Source: Candidatus Aalborgicola defluviihabitans
GTDB taxonomy: Bacteria; Pseudomonadota; Gammaproteobacteria; Burkholderiales; Burkholderiaceae_C
Reading direction: 5' to 3'
Assembly (NCBI GenBank): GCA_016705575.1
Contig: JADIXX010000008.1
Location: forward strand, 806,001 to 870,000
DNA: 64,000 bases
Positions 25,657 through 33,016 of this stretch are shown here, in pieces (within the stretch, counting starts at the first letter, position 1; each line of letters begins with the position of its first letter). The position numbers and the translations under genes are program-made. The notes below the pieces were generated by a model, which saw nothing but the letters and a program-made list of their open reading frames with translations, had not been told where the DNA came from and ran no database searches.

Positions 25657-26217
25657 ATGAACACTGATATAGCATCCCGCCGGTACAACGGTTTTTCTAT
25701 GCTGCTGCACTGGATATTGGCACTTGCATTGGTGGGAATGTTCACCATGGGGCTGTACATGGCCGACCTGCCGTTTTCGCCCCAACGCCTCAAACTTTAC
25801 AACTGGCACAAATGGGCCGGCATCACGGTGCTGACCCTGTCGACCTTGCGCCTGCTGTGGCGCCTCACCCACCGCCCACCACCCCTGCCGCAAGCCGTAA
25901 CCCTGGCCATGCCGGGCTGGCAGATGCAGGTCTACCAGGCCACCCACGTGTTGATGTATGCGCTGTTCTTTGCGGTGCCCTTGATTGGCTGGAGCTACAG
26001 CTCGGCTGCCGGTTTCCCCATTGTGGTGTTTGGCGTGCTGCCACTGCCCGACTTTGTGGCGCCCGACAAGGCGCTGGCCGAGTTGATCAAACCCTGGCAC
26101 GCCATTGCGGCGTTTACCCTGGCTGGACTGGTGGTGCTGCATGTAGCTGCAGCCCTGAAACACCACTGGATCGACAAGGACGGCCTCCTGGCGCGCATAC
26201 TGCCCGGCAAACGCTGA
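25657..26217 (+). CDS. Cytochrome b561
   Basis: A 186-residue membrane protein with four hydrophobic helices and the paired histidines expected for a two-heme cytochrome b561 (HWILALALV near residue 18, WHKWAG near 51, THVLMYALFF and LHVAAALKHH). It passes electrons between the quinone pool and periplasmic acceptors. It is followed 43 bases later by two yceI-type genes; the b561-YceI pairing (yceJ-yceI) is common and suggests work with isoprenoid quinones in the envelope. Confidence 0.9.
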   Translation: MNTDIASRRYNGFSMLLHWILALALVGMFTMGLYMADLPFSPQRLKLYNWHKWAGITVLTLSTLRLLWRLTHRPPPLPQAVTLAMPGWQMQVYQATHVLMYALFFAVPLIGWSYSSAAGFPIVVFGVLPLPDFVAPDKALAELIKPWHAIAAFTLAGLVVLHVAAALKHHWIDKDGLLARILPGKR

Positions 26218-26260
26218 ACCCCCGCACCCTTTCACCCATACCCCTTAACAGACTAACCGC

Positions 26261-26848
26261 ATGACCCATTCCACAACCATTGCCTCTTTTGCCAGAACTA
26301 CGGCCATTCTTTTGCTGGCTACCTTGGGCAGCGTGGCCGCGCAGGCCCAGCAAAAGCTCGTTCCAGCGCAGAGCGAGATTGCTTTTGTCACCAAGCAAAT
26401 GGGCGTGCCGGTAGAGGGGCACTTCAAAAAGTTTGATGCCCAAATTGCCTTCGACCCAGCCAAGCCGCAGACTGGCAAGATCGCCTTCACGGTGGACATC
26501 GCCAGTGCCACGCTGGGCTCACCAGAAACAGATTCAGAGCTGCCCAAATCCGAGTGGTTCAACACCGCCAAGTTTCCACAGGCCACCTTTCAGTCCAGCA
26601 GCATCAAGGCACTGGGCGGCGGCAAGTTTGAAGTGGCGGGCAAGCTCGCCATCAAGGGCGCCAGCCAGGATACGGTCGTCCCTTTCACGCTGACCCAAAC
26701 CGGCACAACCACCACGGCCAATGGCACATTCACCTTAAAGCGATTGGCGTACAAGATCGGCGAAAAAGAATGGGCCGATACGTCCATGGTGGCCGATGAT
26801 GTGCAGGTCAAGTTCAAGCTGGCGCTGACCGGTGTCGGTAAATTCTGA
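26261..26848 (+). CDS. YceI family periplasmic protein (first copy)
   Basis: A 195-residue exported lipocalin-like protein of the YceI family, which binds long isoprenoid chains in its barrel. The signal peptide ends near AAQAQ (about residue 29). The blocks SEIAFVTKQMGVPVEGHFKK, IASATLGSPETDSEL and WFNTAKFPQATFQSS are typical. It lies between the cytochrome b561 gene and a second YceI gene, probably as one operon; the next frame overlaps its end. Confidence 0.92.
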   Translation: MTHSTTIASFARTTAILLLATLGSVAAQAQQKLVPAQSEIAFVTKQMGVPVEGHFKKFDAQIAFDPAKPQTGKIAFTVDIASATLGSPETDSELPKSEWFNTAKFPQATFQSSSIKALGGGKFEVAGKLAIKGASQDTVVPFTLTQTGTTTTANGTFTLKRLAYKIGEKEWADTSMVADDVQVKFKLALTGVGKF

Positions 26849-26888
26849 TTTCTTTCCCCAACCCTTGTTTTTAATGGAGCAATCGAAC

Positions 26889-27464
26889 ATGCGTAAATCC
26901 CTACTTGGCCTGGCAGTCGCCACCACCCTGTTGTCCGCCGTGGCCCACGCCGAAATGGCCAACTACGCCATCGACCCGTCCCATACCTTTGTGTCGTTTG
27001 AGATTGGCCACTTTGGCACTTCAACCAACCGCGGTCGATTCGACAAAAAAGAGGGCACCGTGCAATTCGACCGCACCGGCAAGAGCGGCAAAGTCGATGT
27101 GAGCGTGGACGCAGCCTCCATCAACACCGGCTTTGCGTCGTTTGAGAAGCACCTGCGCAGCCCCGATTTGTTCGATGCCGAGAAATATCCCACCATCAAA
27201 TTTGCGTCTGACAAGTTCGTGTTTGACGGCGACAAGGTCACCGAAGTGCAGGGTAACCTGACCCTGCTGGGAAAGACCCTACCCGTCACCCTCAAGGCCA
27301 ACCAGTTCAACTGCTACCAAAGTCCCCAGTCCAAGCGGGAGGTTTGTGGTGGTGATTTTGACGCGACCATCGACCGTACCGCCTTTGGCATGGACTATGG
27401 AATCAAATGGGGCTTCCCCAAGAACGTGCGAATGATCGTTCAGATCGAAGCTGTCAAGCAATAA
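26889..27464 (+). CDS. YceI family periplasmic protein (second copy)
   Basis: A 191-residue YceI protein with its own signal peptide (MRKSLLGLAVATTLLSAVAHA). ATG 26889 is preferred over the longer frame from 26832 because it gives this signal peptide and GGAG lies 9 bases upstream. The motifs YAIDPSHTFVSFEIGHFG and HLRSPDLFDAEKYPTIKF are those of E. coli YceI. It is clearly paralogous to the gene just before it but belongs to a different YceI subtype, so the two may serve different ligands. Confidence 0.93.
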   Translation: MRKSLLGLAVATTLLSAVAHAEMANYAIDPSHTFVSFEIGHFGTSTNRGRFDKKEGTVQFDRTGKSGKVDVSVDAASINTGFASFEKHLRSPDLFDAEKYPTIKFASDKFVFDGDKVTEVQGNLTLLGKTLPVTLKANQFNCYQSPQSKREVCGGDFDATIDRTAFGMDYGIKWGFPKNVRMIVQIEAVKQ

Positions 27465-27501
27465 ACCGACTGAGCGACGAGGCCTTAAAGCAGGTCAGCC
27501 T

Positions 27502-28740
27502 TCACAAGGCTGGCTGCCGCCAGGCCAGTACCGCGCCCAGCCACAGCGCCAAAGCAGAGTACACCAGCCCCCGCGCCAAGCCACCGGGGCCGTCGGCTAT
27601 CCAGCCCACCACCGTGGGCCCGATAATTTGGCCCGCCGCAAATACGATCGTAAAGGCGCTGATACCCGCAGCCCACGCCGCATGCGGCAAGTTGTGGCGC
27701 ACCAGTGCGGTGGTCGACGCGACGACCGACAGGAACACCCCACCAAACAGCAAACCAGAGCCCAGCACCACCGGCCACGACTGGGTGAGCGCGGGCAGGA
27801 TGGTTGCCACGCCCAGCAAACCATTCAAAATAGCCAGCGCACGCCCGCTGCGATGACGGTCCAGCAGACCCGCCCAGATACGTGAAGACGCTACCACCGC
27901 CAGCCCCAGCAAGGCATAAAAAACCGTTACTTCCACGGCGCTGCTGCCCTGCTCGCGCAGCAGGGCCACCACGAAGGTCATGTAGCCGATATAACCCACG
28001 CCAAACAGGGTGTAGCCGGCCAATGCATAGCCAAACGCACGCCAGCGAAAATGCACGGGCGCGCCCGTGCCAGCCTGCGTGGTGGGTACCGTAAAACGCG
28101 CCATGGCACGTGCGGGAATGACCAGGGCCGCGCTGGCCAGCAGACAGACCAGAGCCAGCAACCACCATACCCAGCGCCAACCATGCAGCTGTGTGGAACT
28201 GGCGTCCAGTGCCCAGGGCACCAGCACTGCCGACAAAGCAATTCCGAAGCCAGTGCCACCGTAGTACAGGCCGATCAAAAATCCGCTGCGGGATGGCGCT
28301 TGTGCACCCAGGCGTGCCGCCAGCAGACCACCGGCAATAAACACCAGTGCACTGGCCACGCCGGCCAGAAAGCGCTGCAGCAGCAGCGGATCGGTCTCTA
28401 TGAAAAAACCGCTCAACGCCATGAAAATACTGGACAAAAAGGCCCCAACCACCAGCACGGTGCTGGCGCCCCAGCGCGCGAGCAACTTGGGCGTCATTAG
28501 CGCACCCACAAAGTAGCCCAAGGCATTGGCCGTATTCATGCCCCCGGCCAGGGTGTAGGACCATGCCAGGTCGGCACGCATGGCCGGCAACAGCAGGCCA
28601 TAGGCAAAGCGGGTGATGCCCAGGGACACGGCGGCTCCCAGCGACAGCAGCAGGGCCTGCAACCAGATGTGTCGCACAGGTGTCAAAACGAAGGGCCCAA
28701 GTCGTATGGCATGACTTGCATTCTGCAGTATTGGAAGCAT
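27502..28740 (-). CDS. MFS transporter, YbfB/YjiJ type
   Basis: A 412-residue major facilitator carrier. The family is recognised by the N-terminal GAAVSLGITRFAYGLLLPAM and TLAGGMNTANALGYFVGAL segments, with about twelve helices. It is convergent with the yceI operon and divergent from the Old Yellow Enzyme gene. The substrate is unknown. A longer open frame on the same strand (27485-28807) overlaps it completely but has no protein-like character. Confidence 0.88.
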   Translation of the reverse strand: MLPILQNASHAIRLGPFVLTPVRHIWLQALLLSLGAAVSLGITRFAYGLLLPAMRADLAWSYTLAGGMNTANALGYFVGALMTPKLLARWGASTVLVVGAFLSSIFMALSGFFIETDPLLLQRFLAGVASALVFIAGGLLAARLGAQAPSRSGFLIGLYYGGTGFGIALSAVLVPWALDASSTQLHGWRWVWWLLALVCLLASAALVIPARAMARFTVPTTQAGTGAPVHFRWRAFGYALAGYTLFGVGYIGYMTFVVALLREQGSSAVEVTVFYALLGLAVVASSRIWAGLLDRHRSGRALAILNGLLGVATILPALTQSWPVVLGSGLLFGGVFLSVVASTTALVRHNLPHAAWAAGISAFTIVFAAGQIIGPTVVGWIADGPGGLARGLVYSALALWLGAVLAWRQPAL

Positions 28741-28816
28741 CTGATTTCCGAACGCCAGTAAAGTCAGTCCTCCATTCGTACTTTTTGGCTTTTTTTATCC
28801 ACCACAAGCAATCTCA

Positions 28817-29938
28817 ATGACCCAACTGTTCGAACCCCTCCAGGCCGGCCAACTCTCCCTGTCCAACCGCGTCGTCATGGCACCACTCACCCGCAACCGG
28901 GCACCCGGCGCCATGCCCAATGCCTTGATGGCCACCTATTACTCCCAGCGCGCCAACCCCAAAGACGGTGCCGGTCTGATCATCACCGAGGCCACGGCCA
29001 TCAGCCACCAGGGCCAGGGTTACTCGGATGTGCCCGGTATCTGGAGCGACGCGCAAGTTGCCGCCTGGAAGCCCATCACAGAATCCGTCCACGCTGCAGG
29101 CGGCAAGATCGTGGTGCAGTTGTGGCATGTGGGGCGCGTCTCGCACGTGGACCTGCAACCCGGCGGCCAAGCACCGGTGGCACCTTCGGCCATTACCGCC
29201 AAGACCAAGACGGTGCTGATCAAGGACGGTGTTCCGCAATTCCAGGACACCTCGGCACCACGCGCACTTGAACTGGAAGAGCTGCCCGGTATCGTGGCCG
29301 ACTACCGCCGCGCCGCACGCAACGCCATTGCCGCCGGCTTTGACGGCGTGGAGGTGCATGGCGCCAATGGCTACTTGCTGGACCAGTTCATGCGCTCAGG
29401 CTCCAACCACCGCACCGACGCCTATGGCGGATCCATCGCCAACCGTGCGCGGCTGCTAGTCGAAGTCATGCAAGCGGTGTGCGACGAAATTGGTGCAGGC
29501 AAGGTGGGCCTGCGCCTCTCGCCCGTCACACCGGCCAATGACGCCTTTGACCCCCAACCCCAGGCGCTGTTCACCCATGTGGTGCAACAACTGGCCCCCC
29601 TGAAGCTGGCTTACCTACACTTCATCGAAGGCTCTACCGGCGGCCCACGTGATTTCACCCAGGGTGATGCCCCGTTTGATTACGCTGCCCTGCGCGCGGC
29701 TTACCGCGCCGCTGGTGGTCAGGCGGCCTGGATGGTGAACAACGCCTATGACCGCAGCCTGGCAGACGTGGCTCTGTCCGAAGGCGCAGACCTGGTGGCC
29801 TTTGGCCGACCCTTCATCGCCAACCCGGACCTGACCCGGCGCCTGCGCGAGGGCGCCCCACTGAACGCACCCGACCGCGCCACCTTCTACGGGGGCGGCG
29901 CCAAAGGCTATATCGACTATCCAATACTATTAAATTGA
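28817..29938 (+). CDS. NADH:flavin oxidoreductase / alkene reductase (Old Yellow Enzyme family)
   Basis: A 373-residue FMN-dependent ene-reductase of the NemA/OYE group that reduces activated alkenes, quinones and nitro compounds. The N-terminus LFEPLQAGQLSLSNRVVMAP, the block VQLWHVGRVSH, the substrate-binding His-Asn pair in HGANGYLLDQF and the FMN phosphate site FGRPFIANP are clear. It is divergent from an MFS gene. The last four residues and the stop codon come from the left arm of a dispersed repeat (copy C), so the native end may have been replaced. Confidence 0.93.
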   Translation: MTQLFEPLQAGQLSLSNRVVMAPLTRNRAPGAMPNALMATYYSQRANPKDGAGLIITEATAISHQGQGYSDVPGIWSDAQVAAWKPITESVHAAGGKIVVQLWHVGRVSHVDLQPGGQAPVAPSAITAKTKTVLIKDGVPQFQDTSAPRALELEELPGIVADYRRAARNAIAAGFDGVEVHGANGYLLDQFMRSGSNHRTDAYGGSIANRARLLVEVMQAVCDEIGAGKVGLRLSPVTPANDAFDPQPQALFTHVVQQLAPLKLAYLHFIEGSTGGPRDFTQGDAPFDYAALRAAYRAAGGQAAWMVNNAYDRSLADVALSEGADLVAFGRPFIANPDLTRRLREGAPLNAPDRATFYGGGAKGYIDYPILLN

Positions 29939-29983
29939 TAGTGCATTACGTATATTCGACGACGGCTAGATGCACATTTCGTC
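29924..29983 (+). repeat. Two-hairpin dispersed intergenic repeat, copy C
   Basis: The left arm CTATTAAATTGATAG and the right part TATATTCGACGACGGCTAGA match the family, with one change in the GGGCTAG core. The first 15 bases overlap the end of the Old Yellow Enzyme gene and supply its TGA stop. Confidence 0.8.
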
Positions 29984-30099
29984 ATATGCGATTGGGCCTG
30001 ACAAAGCCCTGACGGCTGGCTAAAAATCAGGGTAAACCTCCGTCTGCGGTACCAGGCGGGGGTCTAGACTGCGCTCGGACCCACTATCCGGAGAAAAAG

Positions 30100-31302
30100 A
30101 TGCGCGCTACCCAGGTTTGGCTATCGGGACTTGTTGGCACGGTCGCCCTGTGCCTGTCACTGGCGGCATCAGCCCAGGGCGGACCCACGCTGAAGGTGGG
30201 CGTGATTGGTCCGTTCACCGGACCCTCGTCCGACTTTGGCGTGCCCATGCTACAGGGCATCCAATTGGCAGCGGAAGAAATCAACGCGGTGGGTGGCTAC
30301 ATGGGGCGCCATCTGGAACTGGTCATCAAGGACGACCAGGGTAACCCTGACATTGGCCTCAAGGGTGCAAAAGAACTTGTAGCCGCTGGCGTTGCCGCCA
30401 CCATTGGCTTTTGCAACACCGGCGTGGCGCAAAAGTCACTGGAGGTGTTTCAAAATGCCAAATTGCCACTGATCATCCCCTGCGCCACCGGCACACCACT
30501 GACCACCCAATACCCGGCCCCGGAAAGCTACATCTTTCGAACCTCGGCGCGCGACGCCATCCAGGCCCCCTATGTGGTGGAGGACATTGTTCGACGTGGC
30601 TGGACCCATGTAGCGATCTTTGCCGACACCACCGGCTACGGCGAGGCCGGGCTGAAGGATGTGGTGGCCGCGCTGGCGGCCAAAAACCTCAAGGCCGTGC
30701 ACATAGCGCGCTTCCCGCTGGGCGTAAAAGACTTGCGGACTGAACTCACGGCCGCGCGCGAGGCCGGAGCCGATGTAGTGTTCAGCTACACCGTGGGGGT
30801 TGAGAACGCAGTCATTGCGGTTGGGCGCAAAGAACTGAAATGGAAGGTTCCGCAAGTGGGCGCCTGGCCGCTGTCGTTCCCCTTCTTCATCAACGGTGCA
30901 AAAGACGCAGCCGAGGGCGCCATGATGGCCCAGACCTTCATCGCCGAGCCCAGCAATGAACGCCGGGCGGCATTTCTGAGTGCATACCGCCACAAGTTTC
31001 AACAGCCCATGGCCGTGCCCATGGCGGCGGCCCAGGGTTACGACAGCACCTACTTGCTGGCTTTTTCACTGTTTGGCGTGCGCGACGGCAACCCCACCGG
31101 GCCGGTACTCAAGGCCGCTCTGGAAAATATCTCCCGCGTCTACTATGGAGTAGTGGCCACCTATGAGCACCCCTTCAGCCGCGACGACAAGGATGCAATC
31201 TCGCCGAACATGCTGGTCATGGGCAAGGTGAGCAATGGTGCGGTGACCTTTGCCCGCCCCGAAGATGCCAAGCGCAACCTGCTGGTCAAGCGCAAACACT
31301 AA
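30100..31302 (+). CDS. ABC transporter substrate-binding protein, branched-chain amino acid type
   Basis: A 400-residue periplasmic binding protein of the LivJ/LivK (Peripla_BP_6) family. A signal peptide of about 25 residues ends near SAQG, followed by LKVGVIGPFTGPSSDFGVP, the usual ligand-cleft start. No permease or ATPase genes are next to it, so it must share components encoded elsewhere. GGAG lies 7 bases before the ATG. Such proteins in Burkholderiales often bind aromatic acids or amides as well as amino acids; the ligand is open. Confidence 0.9.
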   Translation: MRATQVWLSGLVGTVALCLSLAASAQGGPTLKVGVIGPFTGPSSDFGVPMLQGIQLAAEEINAVGGYMGRHLELVIKDDQGNPDIGLKGAKELVAAGVAATIGFCNTGVAQKSLEVFQNAKLPLIIPCATGTPLTTQYPAPESYIFRTSARDAIQAPYVVEDIVRRGWTHVAIFADTTGYGEAGLKDVVAALAAKNLKAVHIARFPLGVKDLRTELTAAREAGADVVFSYTVGVENAVIAVGRKELKWKVPQVGAWPLSFPFFINGAKDAAEGAMMAQTFIAEPSNERRAAFLSAYRHKFQQPMAVPMAAAQGYDSTYLLAFSLFGVRDGNPTGPVLKAALENISRVYYGVVATYEHPFSRDDKDAISPNMLVMGKVSNGAVTFARPEDAKRNLLVKRKH

Positions 31303-31308
31303 CTGCCG

Positions 31309-31343
31309 CGAATCGCGCCTAAGGTTATTGCGATTCGGGTTTT
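31309..31343 (+). terminator. Terminator-like hairpin after the binding-protein gene
   Basis: CGAATCGC at 31309-31316 pairs with GCGATTCG at 31330-31337 around a 13-base loop, followed by GG and four T residues. It starts 7 bases after the stop codon and fits an intrinsic terminator with a short T-run. Confidence 0.5.
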
Positions 31344-31408
31344 GACCCGGACCGCACTGAATCTGCTACCCTTTCACCCCAAACCCATTTATTTGAAAGG
31401 TTCGCACA

Positions 31409-31729
31409 ATGTCTGACTCCCCAACCTCCTCCATGGGCTCGCAGGAAAGGCTCGTAAACGATATCCGGGCCGTGATTGTTGATGCCGAGGACATGCTCCT
31501 GGCCACTGCAGACCAGTCGGGAGACAAGATTGCCCAGCTGCGCGCCCGCATTGAAGCCCGGCTGAAAGACGCTCGCTCCCGCTTGGCGTCGGCCGAGGCC
31601 ATACTGGTGGAGCGGACCCGTGCCGCTGCACAGGCCACCGACGACTACGTTCACGATAACCCATGGCAAGCCGTGAGCATTGGTGCTGGCGTGGGCTTTT
31701 TGGTCGGCTTCATCCTGGGCCGCCGTTAA
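31409..31729 (+). CDS. DUF883 / ElaB-YqjD-like membrane-anchored ribosome-associated protein
   Basis: A 106-residue protein: a charged, helical N-terminal part (about 1-80) and one C-terminal transmembrane helix with the glycine zipper GAGVGFLVGFILGRR. This is the YqjD/ElaB pattern; in E. coli such proteins anchor to the inner membrane and bind ribosomes in stationary phase. It starts a three-gene set with YqjE- and YqjK-like genes, the same order as in enterobacteria. Confidence 0.88.
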   Translation: MSDSPTSSMGSQERLVNDIRAVIVDAEDMLLATADQSGDKIAQLRARIEARLKDARSRLASAEAILVERTRAAAQATDDYVHDNPWQAVSIGAGVGFLVGFILGRR

Positions 31730-31748
31730 TCCCTGCTGACAGCTCCCG

Positions 31749-32156
31749 ATGGCAACAAACCCGCAAGGCAGCTCCAGTACCTGGAGTTCCGTCATGGCCA
31801 AGGCAGCCTCGCTGCTGGCCATCGGACAGACACGCCTGGAGTTGCTGGGCAACGAGATTGAGGTCGGACGCGTCACGGCCATGCGCCAGCTCATGCTGGC
31901 GTTATCCATGCTGTTTTGTGTGGCGCTGGGCGTGGTGCTTGTCGTCATTGCAATCACCCTGCTGTTCTGGGAGCAACGTCTGATCGTGGTCGCGTTGGCG
32001 GGTGGCCTGTTCTGGGCCTTGGCACTGTATTTCTACTTCACCATGCGCAGCACAGCCAGCAAGACCGAACCTCTGTTTGCCACCAGTCTGGCCGAACTGC
32101 AGGAAGACCTGCGCCAACTCAAAGCCGCTTCCCGCCATGGACCAGCGCCTGATTGA
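31749..32156 (+). CDS. YqjE-like membrane protein (phage holin 3_6 family)
   Basis: A 135-residue protein with two adjacent transmembrane helices in the middle (about 48-95), separated by the short EQRLIVVA turn and flanked by charged helices. This fits the YqjE/holin-3-6 family that accompanies YqjD. The name reflects topology and does not indicate a lytic role. Its end overlaps the YqjK-like gene by 20 bases. Confidence 0.82.
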   Translation: MATNPQGSSSTWSSVMAKAASLLAIGQTRLELLGNEIEVGRVTAMRQLMLALSMLFCVALGVVLVVIAITLLFWEQRLIVVALAGGLFWALALYFYFTMRSTASKTEPLFATSLAELQEDLRQLKAASRHGPAPD

Positions 32157-32451
32157 TTTGTATGTGCAGCGTGGGCGGCTGCGTGAACGCATAGCCAGCC
32201 AACGCGGTCAATTGGCCGATTCACTGCAGCCCCTGGGCACCGCCTTGCAAACCGTGGACCGTGGTCGCGCACTGGCGCATAAAGCCCAGGTCTGGTTAAC
32301 GGCCCACCCCGGCCTGGTCACTGCTGCAGTGGTCACATTGCTCATCTGGCAGCCCCGCGCCGTGTTGCGTACCGCCCGCCGGGTATTTTCCCTGTGGAGC
32401 AGCTGGACCCGCGTACGGGAGTGGGCCAGCACCGGCTTACGTACACTGTGA
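32137..32451 (+). CDS. YqjK-like protein
   Basis: A 104-residue protein starting at the ATG at 32137 (MDQRLIDLYVQRGRLRERI); the open frame continues upstream only as an overlap of the YqjE gene. It has an arginine-rich helical N-terminus and one hydrophobic helix (GLVTAAVVTLLIW). Position and layout match YqjK, the third member of the yqjDEK set. Its role is unknown. Confidence 0.78.
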   Translation: MDQRLIDLYVQRGRLRERIASQRGQLADSLQPLGTALQTVDRGRALAHKAQVWLTAHPGLVTAAVVTLLIWQPRAVLRTARRVFSLWSSWTRVREWASTGLRTL

Positions 32452-32475
32452 AGCGGATACCGGATAATTCACTCC

Positions 32476-32892
32476 ATGGGACAGCCCAAACCTTCCACCC
32501 AAGAATCTGCTGCGGAGCCGGCATCGCTTCCTCCTGCGGCGGCGTTTGATCCGGACAAGACGATCTCGTACCAAGCGCGGTTGCGCCATGCCCCCGGCTG
32601 GTTTCATTCGTTTTTAGCCGGCAATAGCCGCGAAAAAAACCGCATGCGTGTTGAACTGGGCAAGATCAAGGGTGCCATTCCTTTACTGATGAAGCCGCGC
32701 AATGGGTTGAAATGGACAACGCAGGACAGACGTGATTTGCAGCGCATGCTGCGCGCCGCATCGGCGGTTTATCCCTACCTGATCATCTGGGCACTGCCCG
32801 GCTCCATCTTGCTACTGCCCTTCCTGGCCTGGCACCTGGACGCCCGGCGCAAAAATCGCGAGCGCAAGGCCGGCCCCGGACCTGCGGTATAA
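32476..32892 (+). CDS. Small membrane protein, possibly LETM1-like
   Basis: A 138-residue protein of unknown function. A polar N-terminus is followed by a basic region with a KIKGAIPLLMKPRNGLKW segment and one C-terminal hydrophobic helix (PYLIIWALPGSILLLPFLA) with a lysine/arginine tail. The order of a charged segment followed by a proline-bearing hydrophobic stretch recalls the LETM1 domain, but the likeness is weak. It lies 24 bases after the yqjDEK-like set on the same strand and may be co-transcribed. Confidence 0.6.
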   Translation: MGQPKPSTQESAAEPASLPPAAAFDPDKTISYQARLRHAPGWFHSFLAGNSREKNRMRVELGKIKGAIPLLMKPRNGLKWTTQDRRDLQRMLRAASAVYPYLIIWALPGSILLLPFLAWHLDARRKNRERKAGPGPAV

Positions 32893-33016
32893 ACGCCAAT
32901 CCCGTTCCCAGCGGGGGCCGCCTGCAATCCAGTGCGGCCAGAGCATGCGGCGGCGGAGTACCCTGTCCGCCTCCCGCACCGTTGGGGCCAATCTCTCTAC
33001 CGGAAAGACCCATCGC

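Noticed and set aside
27485..28807. A 440-codon open frame on the minus strand
   Set aside because: It overlaps the MFS gene in another frame and its product is rich in Gly, Arg, Cys and Trp without membrane segments or motifs; the MFS frame is clearly the real one.
30006..30031. CCCTGA/TCAGGG hairpin before the branched-chain binding-protein gene
   Set aside because: The arms are short, no T-run or RBS overlap follows, and the loop is long; it is too weak to call a terminator or switch.
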